DNA from: Leptospira perdikensis
Lineage (GTDB): Bacteria; Spirochaetota; Leptospiria; Leptospirales; Leptospiraceae
Reading direction: 5' to 3'
Length of the DNA stretch: 25,201 nucleotides
Assembly (NCBI RefSeq): GCF_004769575.1
Contig: NZ_RQGA01000005.1
Coordinates: forward strand, 1-25,201
Made by a program: the position numbers and the translations under genes. Position 1 is the first letter of the stretch. Each line of letters starts with the position of its first letter. Shown one piece after another: positions 15,622 to 24,021 of the stretch. The notes under the pieces were generated by a model. The model worked only from the letters and a program-made list of their open reading frames with translations. It ran no database searches and was not told the origin of the DNA.

Positions 15622-18600
15622 TTACCAGATGAAGAGGCCGACTCTCGTTTGGTTTGCTGAATTTGTAGTGACTACAAATAACTTTCCTGAAAAAGATTCA
15701 ATCACCAAACTCGGAAGGGTTTCCGGTAAAGGGTAACCGGTGCCTCCAGATCCAGTTCCTTGCCCTGCGGAAATATCCTTGTATGTACAATTGGAGCCAT
15801 CAAGATTACATCGAAACAAACTTGGTTTTTTGTTATTATTTAAATTTTTAGTTACGACTAGAATTTTCTCATTCAGACTATCGACTTTTATGGTTGAGTA
15901 ATAACCAGAACTAGTTCCCTGTCCGGCAGAAATATCCGTATGCGTACAATTACTTCCATCAAGATTACAACGAAATAAACTTAGTTTTGAGTTAGCCGAT
16001 CCATTGTTTGTACTCATCAATATCTTTTGACTGATAGGATCAATGGTCACACTTACTTGGTTCCCTGAATAGGTTCCTTGTCCTGCGGAAAGATCTGTAT
16101 GTGTACAATTGTTACCATCAAGATTACATCGAAATAAACTAGGTTTCCCGTCGTTGGCTAGATTTGTAGTAACAACAAGCAATTTCCGGTTTATTAAATC
16201 GATGTTTGTGTGTACGGTCGATCCGGATTGATTTCCTTGCCCTGAAGAAATATCAGTATGTGTACAATTTGTACCATCAAGATTACACCGATATAAACTT
16301 GGTTTGTTATTGTTAGCTTGATTCGATGTTGTAACTAACAATTTTTGATTGATAGGATCAATTGCTGCACTAGGGTTCATTCCCGAATAGTTTCCCTGCC
16401 CTGCGGATATATCAGTGTATGTACAATTAGAACCATCAAGATTACATCTTAACAGTGCAATCTTTTGATAGGAATTATTACTTGAGACCACAACCAACAA
16501 TTTCCCATTGATCGAGTCAATGACTGGCCTTGGTGTACCTACAATGGTTTGTCCTGTAGAAATATCAGTATGTGTACAATTGGATCCATCCAAATCGCAA
16601 CGGAATAAACTCGGTTTAGAAGTGTTCATATTTCTCGACACAACCAAGAGTTTTCGATTGGCATTGTCAATAACTGCAATAGGAAAAAATCCGGAATTCA
16701 GTCCTTGTCCTGCAGAAATATCTACATGTGTTCCTGATACACTTGTGCCAGGTGGAGTTGTAGTTGTAAGTGCCCCTGCTTCCAACAATGAGACAGCACT
16801 GGAACCTGCAACACTACTCGCAACCACTCTAAAATAATATAAAATCCCACCATTTAACCCTGTGATTGTTGCATATGGGTCTGTCACCGGACCAAAACTG
16901 GATGAAGCTGTTGTTACGCCGGGACTTGTGCTATAGTACACAGTGTACGAAGTGGCTCCCGTTACCGGCCACCATTGTACAATCGCACTTGTTTCCCCAG
17001 CTTGTGCTTCCACAAAGGCAGGAGCATCGGGTGGGCCAACATGGAAACTAGCGTTTCCAGCAGTGCTTAAGTTTCCGGCCAAGTCACGAGCTAAGTATTT
17101 CACTTGGTTGGTACCATTGGAAAGTGCCACGGGTGTTGTATAAACTGTTCCATTGGCGACGACCCCACTTCCATCAAACGTTGGTTCTGTGCCATCTAAT
17201 GTATAAATGATTTTATCGCATCCACTTCCACCCGTGTCAGAACAACTGAGTTGGAGTTGGGTTCCTGAGGCAAAAGGCCCAGAGCCAGTAGGAGATGCCA
17301 TCGTTAACACTGGTGCTGTTGTGTCTTTTTTTGCTGTACGGGTGGTAGAACCAAAACTGCCGATTAAATTTGCCACACAGATACGAATCGTATTGTCACC
17401 TTCAAGGAAATGAGAATTGGCAATCGTTGAAGATATGCTTGTGGCTGCTGCGACATTTCCAGTGACATTGGAATTGTTTCCCGTATTGGTAAGAGCTGTT
17501 CCATTGGAGCAAGTGGATCCACCCAAACGGATTTGATAAGAACCAGCTTTGGAACTTTGCCAACTCAGAGAAACATTGGAAGTTCCATTGATTGCTTCCG
17601 TATGTGAGTTCGCAGTGATGGTAGCCACTTGTGTGTCCACAGTATAGTTTGCTGAACTTACGCCAGAAACATTTCCTGCTTTGTCACGTGCCACAAACTT
17701 TGTATAGGTGACAGATCCATCGACCATGGTTATGGCAGCAGTGTATAAAGTTCCACTAGAAACAGTTCCTGTACTTCCTTGGATGGCTGGGTTTGCAGGC
17801 GCAGAACCTGCTTGAAAAGTATAAGCTATCTGTTCACAACCTGAACCACCGGTATCCGAACAAGAAAGTGTCACGGAAGTGGCCACTCCATAATTTCCGG
17901 CCCCAGGATCGGCAGTCACAACAGGTGCCGTATCATCTCTTTGGAGAGTCACAGAGGAATATCCGGTCAATCCATTAGAAGCGGTGACACAAATGCGATA
18001 TGTTTTTGTACCTTCTCCAGTAAAATTGGAATGAGAACGAACAAATCCTTGGTCTACTCCTGCTGTGGTAGATCCTGTCGCAGCAATGTTTCCCGTCTCA
18101 CAAGAACTACCTTCGCGAATCGTATAGGATCCTGAGCGATCCGATCTCCAAGTCGCAGTAGAACTTCCAATGGCTCCAGCGCTGGCACTGATGGCTGCAG
18201 AAGATTGGCTGACAAGCGTAAGCGCTGGAATTTTAGTATCGATCGTATAAACAATGCTAATCGGTGTAGAAAGATTTCCTGCTAAGTCGCGACAAATTGC
18301 TTGGAGGGTATGAGTCCCTTCTGTGGAAAGAGAAACTGCTTTGGAAGATTTTGCAATGATGGTTCCGACCTTTGGAGAAAATGAAGGAGTCACTCCATCC
18401 AATGTGTAAACGATGGAACTGGCAGCCCTATTGTCCGTGCATGTCAAAGTTGTTGTTTGCGTGGTGGAAAAAGTTCCGGTTAACAAAGAACTGGTGATTG
18501 TTGGTGCTATTGTATCACTCAAAAAAGTAACAATCGCTGTGTCATTGGGCGTTCTATCTCCATCCGTATCAAAACCGAGTGGATTTCCATTTGTATCCAA

Positions 18601-19017
18601 AATGATCACCACAGGATTTCCAGTCCCACCAGGGCCTGTGGTGAGAAAACCTGGAGGGTTCGGGCTAATATAATAATCAGGTAAACCGTTTCCATTGGAA
18701 TCTACGGCATCAGGAATCCCATCACCATTCGTATCGAGTAAAAGAAGGTTAGGTGTTGTGCCGCCTGTGAGATTGATTCCATCAGAAACACCATCTCCAT
18801 CAACATCCACCAAGGTTCCATCTGGTTTCCCATCACCTGACAGATCTATAGCGGTGCCTGGTGTTAGGTTTTGTGCAGAGGAAGAGGGTGAGCCACCTAG
18901 TAAGCCAATCAATAAAGAAAATATATTGGAGTCTGTCTGAGAGTTTACACCTGGAATTGGAAAACAATAACTTGTGAATATTGAAAAGAAAAGAACCAGA
19001 TAAATTTTGTTTCGCAT
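15622..19017 (-). CDS. Large multidomain surface lipoprotein, paralogue A
   Basis: The 1131-residue product starts MRNKIYLVLFFSIFTSYC, a signal peptide with a spirochaete-type lipobox (Cys18). Residues ~55-160 hold repeats of the form D-x-D-G-D-G-x-x-D (DLSGDGKPDGT, DVDGDGVSDG, DTNGDGIPDA), the Ca-binding thrombospondin type 3 type. Residues ~165-655 hold several chitobiase C-terminal-like/Ig-like domains (IVYTLDGVTPSF, IIYTLDGTEPTF with paired Cys). Residues ~661-750 form a fibronectin-III domain (ATSYTVYYSTS, YYFRVVASS). From ~765 seven repeats of 51-53 residues follow, each with LFRCNLDGSNCTHTDISAGQ-like sequence, ending in RVGLFIW. They are likely a seven-bladed propeller. Its role may be adhesion or ligand binding, but no ligand is evident. 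The start has a weak Shine-Dalgarno. Confidence 0.85.
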   Translation of the reverse strand: MRNKIYLVLFFSIFTSYCFPIPGVNSQTDSNIFSLLIGLLGGSPSSSAQNLTPGTAIDLSGDGKPDGTLVDVDGDGVSDGINLTGGTTPNLLLLDTNGDGIPDAVDSNGNGLPDYYISPNPPGFLTTGPGGTGNPVVIILDTNGNPLGFDTDGDRTPNDTAIVTFLSDTIAPTITSSLLTGTFSTTQTTTLTCTDNRAASSIVYTLDGVTPSFSPKVGTIIAKSSKAVSLSTEGTHTLQAICRDLAGNLSTPISIVYTIDTKIPALTLVSQSSAAISASAGAIGSSTATWRSDRSGSYTIREGSSCETGNIAATGSTTAGVDQGFVRSHSNFTGEGTKTYRICVTASNGLTGYSSVTLQRDDTAPVVTADPGAGNYGVATSVTLSCSDTGGSGCEQIAYTFQAGSAPANPAIQGSTGTVSSGTLYTAAITMVDGSVTYTKFVARDKAGNVSGVSSANYTVDTQVATITANSHTEAINGTSNVSLSWQSSKAGSYQIRLGGSTCSNGTALTNTGNNSNVTGNVAAATSISSTIANSHFLEGDNTIRICVANLIGSFGSTTRTAKKDTTAPVLTMASPTGSGPFASGTQLQLSCSDTGGSGCDKIIYTLDGTEPTFDGSGVVANGTVYTTPVALSNGTNQVKYLARDLAGNLSTAGNASFHVGPPDAPAFVEAQAGETSAIVQWWPVTGATSYTVYYSTSPGVTTASSSFGPVTDPYATITGLNGGILYYFRVVASSVAGSSAVSLLEAGALTTTTPPGTSVSGTHVDISAGQGLNSGFFPIAVIDNANRKLLVVSRNMNTSKPSLFRCDLDGSNCTHTDISTGQTIVGTPRPVIDSINGKLLVVVSSNNSYQKIALLRCNLDGSNCTYTDISAGQGNYSGMNPSAAIDPINQKLLVTTSNQANNNKPSLYRCNLDGTNCTHTDISSGQGNQSGSTVHTNIDLINRKLLVVTTNLANDGKPSLFRCNLDGNNCTHTDLSAGQGTYSGNQVSVTIDPISQKILMSTNNGSANSKLSLFRCNLDGSNCTHTDISAGQGTSSGYYSTIKVDSLNEKILVVTKNLNNNKKPSLFRCNLDGSNCTYKDISAGQGTGSGGTGYPLPETLPSLVIESFSGKLFVVTTNSANQTRVGLFIW
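15772..16722 (-). repeat. Seven in-frame repeats (51-53 codons each) in paralogue A
   Basis: The codons for Asp-Ile-Ser recur at 15772, 15931, 16090, 16249, 16408, 16561 and 16717. The periods are 159, 159, 159, 159, 153 and 156 bp, so every difference is a multiple of three. Each unit has a conserved R-C-(N/D)-L-D-G-x-x-C segment, suggesting a disulphide within each blade. Confidence 0.9.
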
Positions 19018-19127
19018 AAAGAGATTCGCTTTGCCTAAAATTTCAAATAAGATTTTAAAATGAAACTGCGCATTCGTTTGCTCTGAGCAACTAAAATTAC
19101 GAAGATGAAAAGAAATCTCCCAAAATA

Positions 19128-19171
19128 CCGCTAAGAACGTTCTGAAATCATTGAAAAAACGTTTTTAGCGG
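19128..19171 (-). promoter_or_regulatory. Paired ACGT-centred palindromes upstream of paralogue A
   Basis: AGAACGTTCT (19134-19143) and AAAAACGTTTTT (19155-19166) are each perfect palindromes with centres 22 bp apart, about two helical turns. The whole 44-bp segment is also a hairpin: CCGCTAAGAACGTT (19128-19141) against AACGTTTTTAGCGG (19158-19171), with one G-T mismatch. It lies about 110-155 bp upstream of the start and is conserved upstream of paralogue B. A double operator for a dimeric regulator is one reading; an RNA hairpin in the leader is another. Confidence 0.5.
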
Positions 19172-19182
19172 TTTGGGGCTAA

Positions 19183-19529
19183 TGGAGCTTAGGTTTTTAG
19201 TCGGTATCTTGAAAGAATAAAATTCTCTCAGTATGGAAACACAAACAGGTACTATTGATGAAGGAGTTGAATTCCTTAGTCTTTATCAATGTGTATTCGA
19301 AATTCCAAAATAGATGGAGTTATGTGTGTCGGTTAATCTTTCAAAACGGTTCGCATCATAAATCAAAAGATGATTGATCGAACCCGCATAAGAATCATTG
19401 GTTTGTTCAAAGTTTATGGATCGGATTTTGGATGATTTCTACTAAAATCAACATAAAGTTTTAAATTTCCATAAAATTGATAAGATAACGAGATCCTCGC
19501 CTGAAATCCTAAAATTTCAGTGATATTGT
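19183..19529. other. Unique spacer between the two duplicated units
   Basis: About 350 bp with no homology to the other flank. A 26-codon plus-strand frame (19233-19313, METQTGTIDEGVEFLSLYQC and six more residues) is open but has no convincing ribosome site and may be a remnant. No RNA gene or repeat is seen except the hairpin next to the 3' end of paralogue B. Confidence 0.5.
19501..19520 (-). terminator. Hairpin after paralogue B
   Basis: CTGAAAT (19501-19507) and ATTTCAG (19514-19520) form a 7-bp stem with a 6-base loop, 18 bp after the paralogue B stop. There is no T-tract, but the position fits a 3' end signal. Paralogue A lacks this hairpin. Confidence 0.35.
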
Positions 19530-19538
19530 TTGGATTGG

Positions 19539-22500
19539 TTACCAGATGAAGAGGGAAGGTTTGAAAGTGTTGGCTTCGTTCACTGTCACTACCAGTAGTC
19601 TTCCATTCAATGGATTCATAGCAATGCTTGGCTCGATACCGGAACCAGTTCCTTGTCCCGCCGAGATATCTGTGTGGGTACAGCTAGTTCCATCTAAGTT
19701 ACATCGGAATAAACTTGGTTTCTTATCATTGGCATTGTTTCGGGTCACTACTAATAATTTACCATTCATCCGATCAATCACTGCTTTAGGCTCCATACCT
19801 GAATCAGTTCCTTGTCCAACAGAGATATCTGTGTGGGAACAGCTAGTTCCATCGAGATTACATCGGAATAAACTGAGTTTACCATTGTTGGCCGCATTGT
19901 ATGTGGCAACCAGTACCTTTCCGTTGATACTATCGATATTGGCCTTAGCATTTGATCCTGAATCAGTTCCTTGTCCCGCCGAGATATCGGAATGGGAACA
20001 GCTAGTTCCATCTAAGTTACAACGAAATAAACTGGGTTTGCCACTGTTGGCCGCATTGTATGTGGCAACCAATAACTTTCCATTTACAGCGTCGATTACA
20101 GCATTCGGCCTAGCTCCAGAATTCGTTCCTTGTCCTGCCGAGATATCGGAATGAGAACAGCTAGTTCCATCTAAGTTACAACGAAATAAGCTGAGTTTAC
20201 CATTGTTGGCCACATTATATGTCAAAACCAATAACTTTCTATTGATAGCATCGATTATGGCATTTGGCCTACCTGCGGAATTCGTTCCTTGTCCAACAGA
20301 GATATCTGTGTGGGAACAGCTAGTTCCATCGAGGTTACATCGGGATAAACTGAGTTTACCGTTGTTGCTATTATTTTGGGTAACCACTAGAAGTTTCTCG
20401 TTGAAGTTATCGACGACTGGGCTCGGATCCATACCTGAGTTAGTTCCTTGTCCCGCCGAGATATCGGTGTGGGTACAACTAGTTCCATCAAGATTACAAC
20501 GAAACAAACTGGCCTTAGCATTGTTTGTAAAGTTTGTAGTCACCACCAATAACTTTCCGTTTAGGGTATCGATGACAGTATTAGAATAACGACTTGAAGT
20601 ACTTCCTTGTCCTGCAGAAATATCTACATGGGTTCCTGTGACACTTGTTCCAGGTGCTGTCGTTGTTGTATAGGCCCCTGCTTCTAATAACGATACTGCA
20701 CTATTTCCTCCGCTACTACTTGCGCGCACTCTAAAGTAATACAAAGTATTGCCTGTAAGCCCGGTAATAGTTGCATTGGGAGATGTCACAGGCCCAAAAC
20801 TTGACGATGCCGTAGTCACACCCGGACTTGTGCTATAGTACACTGTGTACGATGTGGCTCCCGTTACTGGCCACCATTGTACAAGAGCACTCGTTCCTCC
20901 AGCTTGCGCCTCCACTATGGCGGGAGCATCTGGTGGGCCTACATAGAAACTAGCGTTTCCAGAAGTGCTTAAGTTTCCGGCCAAGTCACGAGCTAAGTAT
21001 TTCACTTGGTTGCTACCATTGGAAAGTGCCACGGGTGTTGTATAAACTGATCCATTGGTGATAGCCCCACTTCCGTCAAACGTCGGTTCTGTGCCATTTA
21101 GTGTGTAAATGATTTTATCACATCCACTGCCACCCGTGTCGGAACAACTGAGTTGGAGTTGGGTTCCCGAGACAAAAGGTCCAGAACCAGAAGGAGAGGC
21201 CATGGTTAGGACGGGAGCCGCGGTATCTTTTTTTGTTGTACGTGTGGTCGAACCGAAGCTGCCGATTAAATTTGCCACACAGATACGAATGGTATTATCT
21301 CCTTCCACAAACAGAGAGTTGGCGATGGCTGAAGTGATGTCTGTTGTTGCAGAAACATTTCCCGAAACATTCGCATTGGAGCCAGTATTTGTGAGAGCCG
21401 TTCCGTTCGAACAGTTAGACCCACCCAAACGAATTTGGTAGGAACCAGCCTTAGAACTTTGCCAACTGAGGGAAACATTCGACGACCCATTGATCGCAGC
21501 TGTATATGAATTCACAGTGATGGTGGCTACTTGCGTGTCCACTGTATAGTTTGCTGAACTGACACCAGAAACATTTCCCGCTTTGTCACGGGCCACAAAC
21601 TTTGTATAGGTGACAGCACCATCGGCCATGGTTATGGCAGATGTATACAAAGTACCGCTACTGACGGTTCCTGTTGTCCCTTGGATGGCGGGGTTTGTAG
21701 GAGCCGATCCCACTTGGAAAGCGTAGGCGATTCCATCACAGCCACTTCCTCCGGTATCGGTACAAGAAAGAGAAACGGAAGTGGCCACTCCATAATATCC
21801 TGCCCCAGGATCAGCAGTCACAACGGGTGCCGTATCATCTCTTTGGAGACTGACAGAAACAAATCCAGTGAGTCCATTGGAAGCTGTCACACAAATGCGG
21901 TAAGTCTTTGTACCTTCTCCAGTAAAATTGGAATGAGAACGAACAAATCCTTGGTCTACGTTTGCTGTAGCTGTACCGGTCGTGGCAATGGTTCCCGTAT
22001 CACAAGAACTTCCCTCGCGAACCGTAAACGAACCAGAACGATCCGATTTCCAGGTTGCCGTAGAGCTGCTAATGGCTCCAGCACTGGCACTGATCGCCCC
22101 TGAAGACTGGCCCACAATGGTAAGCGCTGGAATTTTGGTGTCGATCGTATAAACAATGCTAATCGGTGCAGAAACGTTTCCTGCTAGGTCACGACAAATT
22201 GCCTGGAGGGTATGAGTTCCTTCTGTAGAAAGAGAAACAGCTTGGGAAGATTTTGCAATGATGGTTCCCGTTTTTGGTAGAAATGAAGGAATCGCCCCAT
22301 CTAATGTATAAACGATGGAACCGGCAGCCTTATTGTCCGCACAAGTGAGAGTTGTTGTTTGAGTGGTGGAAAAAGTTCCGGTTAACAAAGAACTGGTGAT
22401 GGTTGGGGGAGTCGTGTCATTTAAAATGGTGACAATGGTTGTATCATTCGGTGTTCCATCTCCGTCTGTATCGAAACCGAGTGGGTTTCCATTTGTATCC

Positions 22501-22916
22501 ACGATGATGACCACAGGATTTCCTGTTCCCCCAGGAGCTGTGGTGAGAAAACCAGGAGGGTTTGGACTAATGTAATAGTCAGGTAATCCATCCCCATTTG
22601 TGTCTACGGCGTCCGGAATTCCATCCCCATTCGTATCGAGTAAGAGAAGGTTAGGTGTTGTGCCGCCTGTGAGATTGATTCCATCGGAAACACCATCACC
22701 ATCAGAATCAATCAGGGTTCCATCTGGTTTTCCGTCACCTGACAGATCTATAGCGGTGCCTGGTGTTAGGTTTTGAGCAGAGGAAGGAGAACCACCTAGC
22801 AAACCAAACAATAAAACAAATATATTGGAGTCTGTTTGGGGATTGGTTCCGGGAATTAGAGCACAATGACTCATAAGAATAAAAAAGAATAGTAGAGAGT
22901 ATATTTTGTTTCGCAT
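19539..22916 (-). CDS. Large multidomain surface lipoprotein, paralogue B
   Basis: The 1125-residue product has the same plan as paralogue A: MRNKIYSLLFFFILMSHC signal peptide with lipobox (Cys18), Ca-binding D-x-D-G-D-G repeats (~55-160), chitobiase-like/Ig-like domains (~165-655), fibronectin-III (~660-750), then seven 53-residue repeats to the end (KPSLFIW). The differences are instructive. Repeats here are more alike at DNA level than in paralogue A, with a constant 159-bp period and no indels. They use T-S-C rather than S-N-C in the L-D-G-x-x-C segment, which points to homogenisation after the duplication. Clear functional residues are not known. Surface display is inferred from the lipobox and domain types. 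The start is the same MRNKIY as in paralogue A and has a weak Shine-Dalgarno. Confidence 0.85.
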   Translation of the reverse strand: MRNKIYSLLFFFILMSHCALIPGTNPQTDSNIFVLLFGLLGGSPSSAQNLTPGTAIDLSGDGKPDGTLIDSDGDGVSDGINLTGGTTPNLLLLDTNGDGIPDAVDTNGDGLPDYYISPNPPGFLTTAPGGTGNPVVIIVDTNGNPLGFDTDGDGTPNDTTIVTILNDTTPPTITSSLLTGTFSTTQTTTLTCADNKAAGSIVYTLDGAIPSFLPKTGTIIAKSSQAVSLSTEGTHTLQAICRDLAGNVSAPISIVYTIDTKIPALTIVGQSSGAISASAGAISSSTATWKSDRSGSFTVREGSSCDTGTIATTGTATANVDQGFVRSHSNFTGEGTKTYRICVTASNGLTGFVSVSLQRDDTAPVVTADPGAGYYGVATSVSLSCTDTGGSGCDGIAYAFQVGSAPTNPAIQGTTGTVSSGTLYTSAITMADGAVTYTKFVARDKAGNVSGVSSANYTVDTQVATITVNSYTAAINGSSNVSLSWQSSKAGSYQIRLGGSNCSNGTALTNTGSNANVSGNVSATTDITSAIANSLFVEGDNTIRICVANLIGSFGSTTRTTKKDTAAPVLTMASPSGSGPFVSGTQLQLSCSDTGGSGCDKIIYTLNGTEPTFDGSGAITNGSVYTTPVALSNGSNQVKYLARDLAGNLSTSGNASFYVGPPDAPAIVEAQAGGTSALVQWWPVTGATSYTVYYSTSPGVTTASSSFGPVTSPNATITGLTGNTLYYFRVRASSSGGNSAVSLLEAGAYTTTTAPGTSVTGTHVDISAGQGSTSSRYSNTVIDTLNGKLLVVTTNFTNNAKASLFRCNLDGTSCTHTDISAGQGTNSGMDPSPVVDNFNEKLLVVTQNNSNNGKLSLSRCNLDGTSCSHTDISVGQGTNSAGRPNAIIDAINRKLLVLTYNVANNGKLSLFRCNLDGTSCSHSDISAGQGTNSGARPNAVIDAVNGKLLVATYNAANSGKPSLFRCNLDGTSCSHSDISAGQGTDSGSNAKANIDSINGKVLVATYNAANNGKLSLFRCNLDGTSCSHTDISVGQGTDSGMEPKAVIDRMNGKLLVVTRNNANDKKPSLFRCNLDGTSCTHTDISAGQGTGSGIEPSIAMNPLNGRLLVVTVNEANTFKPSLFIW
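19665..20624 (-). repeat. Seven in-frame 159-bp repeats in paralogue B
   Basis: GATATC (the Asp-Ile-Ser codons read on the minus strand) falls at 19665, 19824, 19983, 20142, 20301 and 20460, with AATATC at 20619. That is an exact 159-bp period with no indels. The units near 19960-20260 are almost identical over more than 100 bases. Confidence 0.95.
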
Positions 22917-23027
22917 AAAAAGATTCGCTTTGTCTAAAATTTCAAATTAAGATTTGAAAATGAAACTCTGCATTCGCCCGTTCCGAGCAACTAAAATTGC
23001 GAAGATGAAAAGAAATCTCCAAAAATA

Positions 23028-23071
23028 CCGCTAAGAACGTTCTGAAATCATTGAAAAAACGTTTTTAACGT
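23028..23071 (-). promoter_or_regulatory. Paired ACGT-centred palindromes upstream of paralogue B
   Basis: The same AGAACGTTCT (23034-23043) and AAAAACGTTTTT (23055-23066) occur at the same 22-bp spacing as upstream of paralogue A. The outer hairpin arm has decayed (TTTTTAACGT in place of TTTTTAGCGG), while both palindromes are unchanged. This favours the palindromes, not the long hairpin, as the functional part. Confidence 0.5.
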
Positions 23072-23106
23072 TTTGGGAGTAGGTCAGTAGCGGAACGAAG
23101 TTATTT

Positions 23107-23126
23107 GGCGTCTCGAATTGGTTAGG
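23107..23126 (+). repeat. 20-bp direct repeat, right copy
   Basis: GGCGTCTCGAATTGGTTAGG, 19 of 20 bases identical to 15491-15510. The structured GC-rich part that follows the left copy is absent here, so this is a solo copy. Confidence 0.8.
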
Positions 23127-23279
23127 AAAGTAATATGAATATCAATCTTTCAATTTCTTTCCTGTTAGGTTTGTTTCGTCTTCTGTAAAGAATTTAGTTC
23201 AAAACGATTTAAACAAAGTAGATCTTTTTGAGAATAATAAGTGAGATTTTTAATCGCAAAACTCCCATTTCATTCACAA

Positions 23280-23300
23280 GGGCTCTCTCTGCCGGAGCCC
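23280..23300 (-). terminator. Hairpin downstream of the DUF1993 gene
   Basis: GGGCTC (23280-23285) and GAGCCC (23295-23300) form a GC-rich 6-bp stem with a 9-base loop, about 40 bp after the stop. There is no immediate T-tract. Confidence 0.35.
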
Positions 23301-23341
23301 CTATGAAATCCAAAAACGGATGGAGTTGTTTTGTATGTTTC

Positions 23342-23860
23342 CTATTTTTTAAACGGCATTTCCCCTAAATAATCTTTTTTTCCAATCTCCACTCCGTTAT
23401 GCCGGAGAATCGCATAGGCAGTTGTTATGTGGAAATAAAAATTGGGAATTGCATGGTTTGTAAGGTATTCAAATCCGGTTAGATATTTTCCTTCCCATCT
23501 CGGTTGTGATACCTTGATTTCGGAAACAAATTTAAAATCTTCTTCTTTATAAGTATCCAAGTATTGGATTACGGAAGCGATTCTCAGTTTTAGTTCTTCT
23601 AAATTAGTTTCTGAGTCATCGTGAACTGGTGCTTCTTTTCCAGAAATACGAGCAACACAAAGTTTAGCAGTGTCACAAGCAATTTGGATTTGTTTTGTTA
23701 AATGGAATTGGTCGGGATAAAGGCGTGCATTGAGCAAATTCTCAAAGGCAAATTTTTTGGTAGCAGAATGGGTTTCTGCTTTTTCTAAAATTTTAGTTAA
23801 ATTCCCAAGTCCCTTTTTAAACGATTGGACGGAGATTTCATATACGATAGATTCATTCAT
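23342..23860 (-). CDS. DUF1993 family protein
   Basis: The product of 172 residues has the DUF1993 pattern: VYEISVQSFKKGLGNLTKIL followed by a KAETHSATKKF helix, then LLNARLYPDQFHLTKQIQIA, whose 'L-x-x-R-L-x-P-D-x-x-x-L' segment is typical. WEGKYLTGFEYLTNHAIPNF and HITTAYAILRHNGVEIGKKD close it. The family is predicted to be a DinB-like four-helix bundle, and its function is unknown. I chose ATG 23860; a GTG at 23887 would add nine residues (VLSSYLSRT) without family support. No signal peptide, so probably cytoplasmic. The next gene upstream on the same strand ends about 160 bp away, so co-transcription is possible but not shown. Confidence 0.8.
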   Translation of the reverse strand: MNESIVYEISVQSFKKGLGNLTKILEKAETHSATKKFAFENLLNARLYPDQFHLTKQIQIACDTAKLCVARISGKEAPVHDDSETNLEELKLRIASVIQYLDTYKEEDFKFVSEIKVSQPRWEGKYLTGFEYLTNHAIPNFYFHITTAYAILRHNGVEIGKKDYLGEMPFKK

Positions 23861-23974
23861 TGTTCTACTCAAATATGAGGAGAGCACTTACGCAATCTAT
23901 TAAATCTGGAAAACAACAGAATGTAGGTGATAGAATGGAATTCGCATTCCTATGCCGATAGTTTATAATCAATC

Positions 23975-24006
23975 GGTGGCTACTGAAAACAAAGTTTTGA
24001 GCCACC
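23975..24006 (-). terminator. Hairpin after the outer-membrane protein gene
   Basis: GGTGGC (23975-23980) pairs with GCCACC (24001-24006), with a second AAAAC/GTTTT stem inside. It begins about 15 bp after the stop on the minus strand. The following sequence is A/T-rich but has no T run. Confidence 0.4.
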
Positions 24007-24021
24007 CACCATTGGTTCTTT

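Larger units (their letters stand above)
15613..23078 (-). repeat. Tandem duplication of a ~3.5-kb gene unit
   Basis: Two homologous units, about 15613-19182 and 19530-23078, lie head-to-tail. Homology covers the last bases after each stop (TGGATTGGTTACCAGATGAAG), both whole genes, and about 160 bp upstream of each start, including the leader and palindromes. The period is about 3.9 kb: 3917 bp between the 3' ends and 3899 bp between the starts. A unique spacer of about 350 bp separates the units. The N-terminal half is nearly identical in protein sequence, while the C-terminal repeat region has diverged more. Confidence 0.9.

Noticed and set aside
19546..20589. Plus-strand repetitive ORFs across the repeat array of paralogue B
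   Set aside because: They are antisense to the real repeats; their regularity comes from the 159-bp period.
19665..20624. Regular repeats as a possible CRISPR array
   Set aside because: The 159-bp units are coding, homologous over their whole length and phased with the frame; there are no unique spacers.
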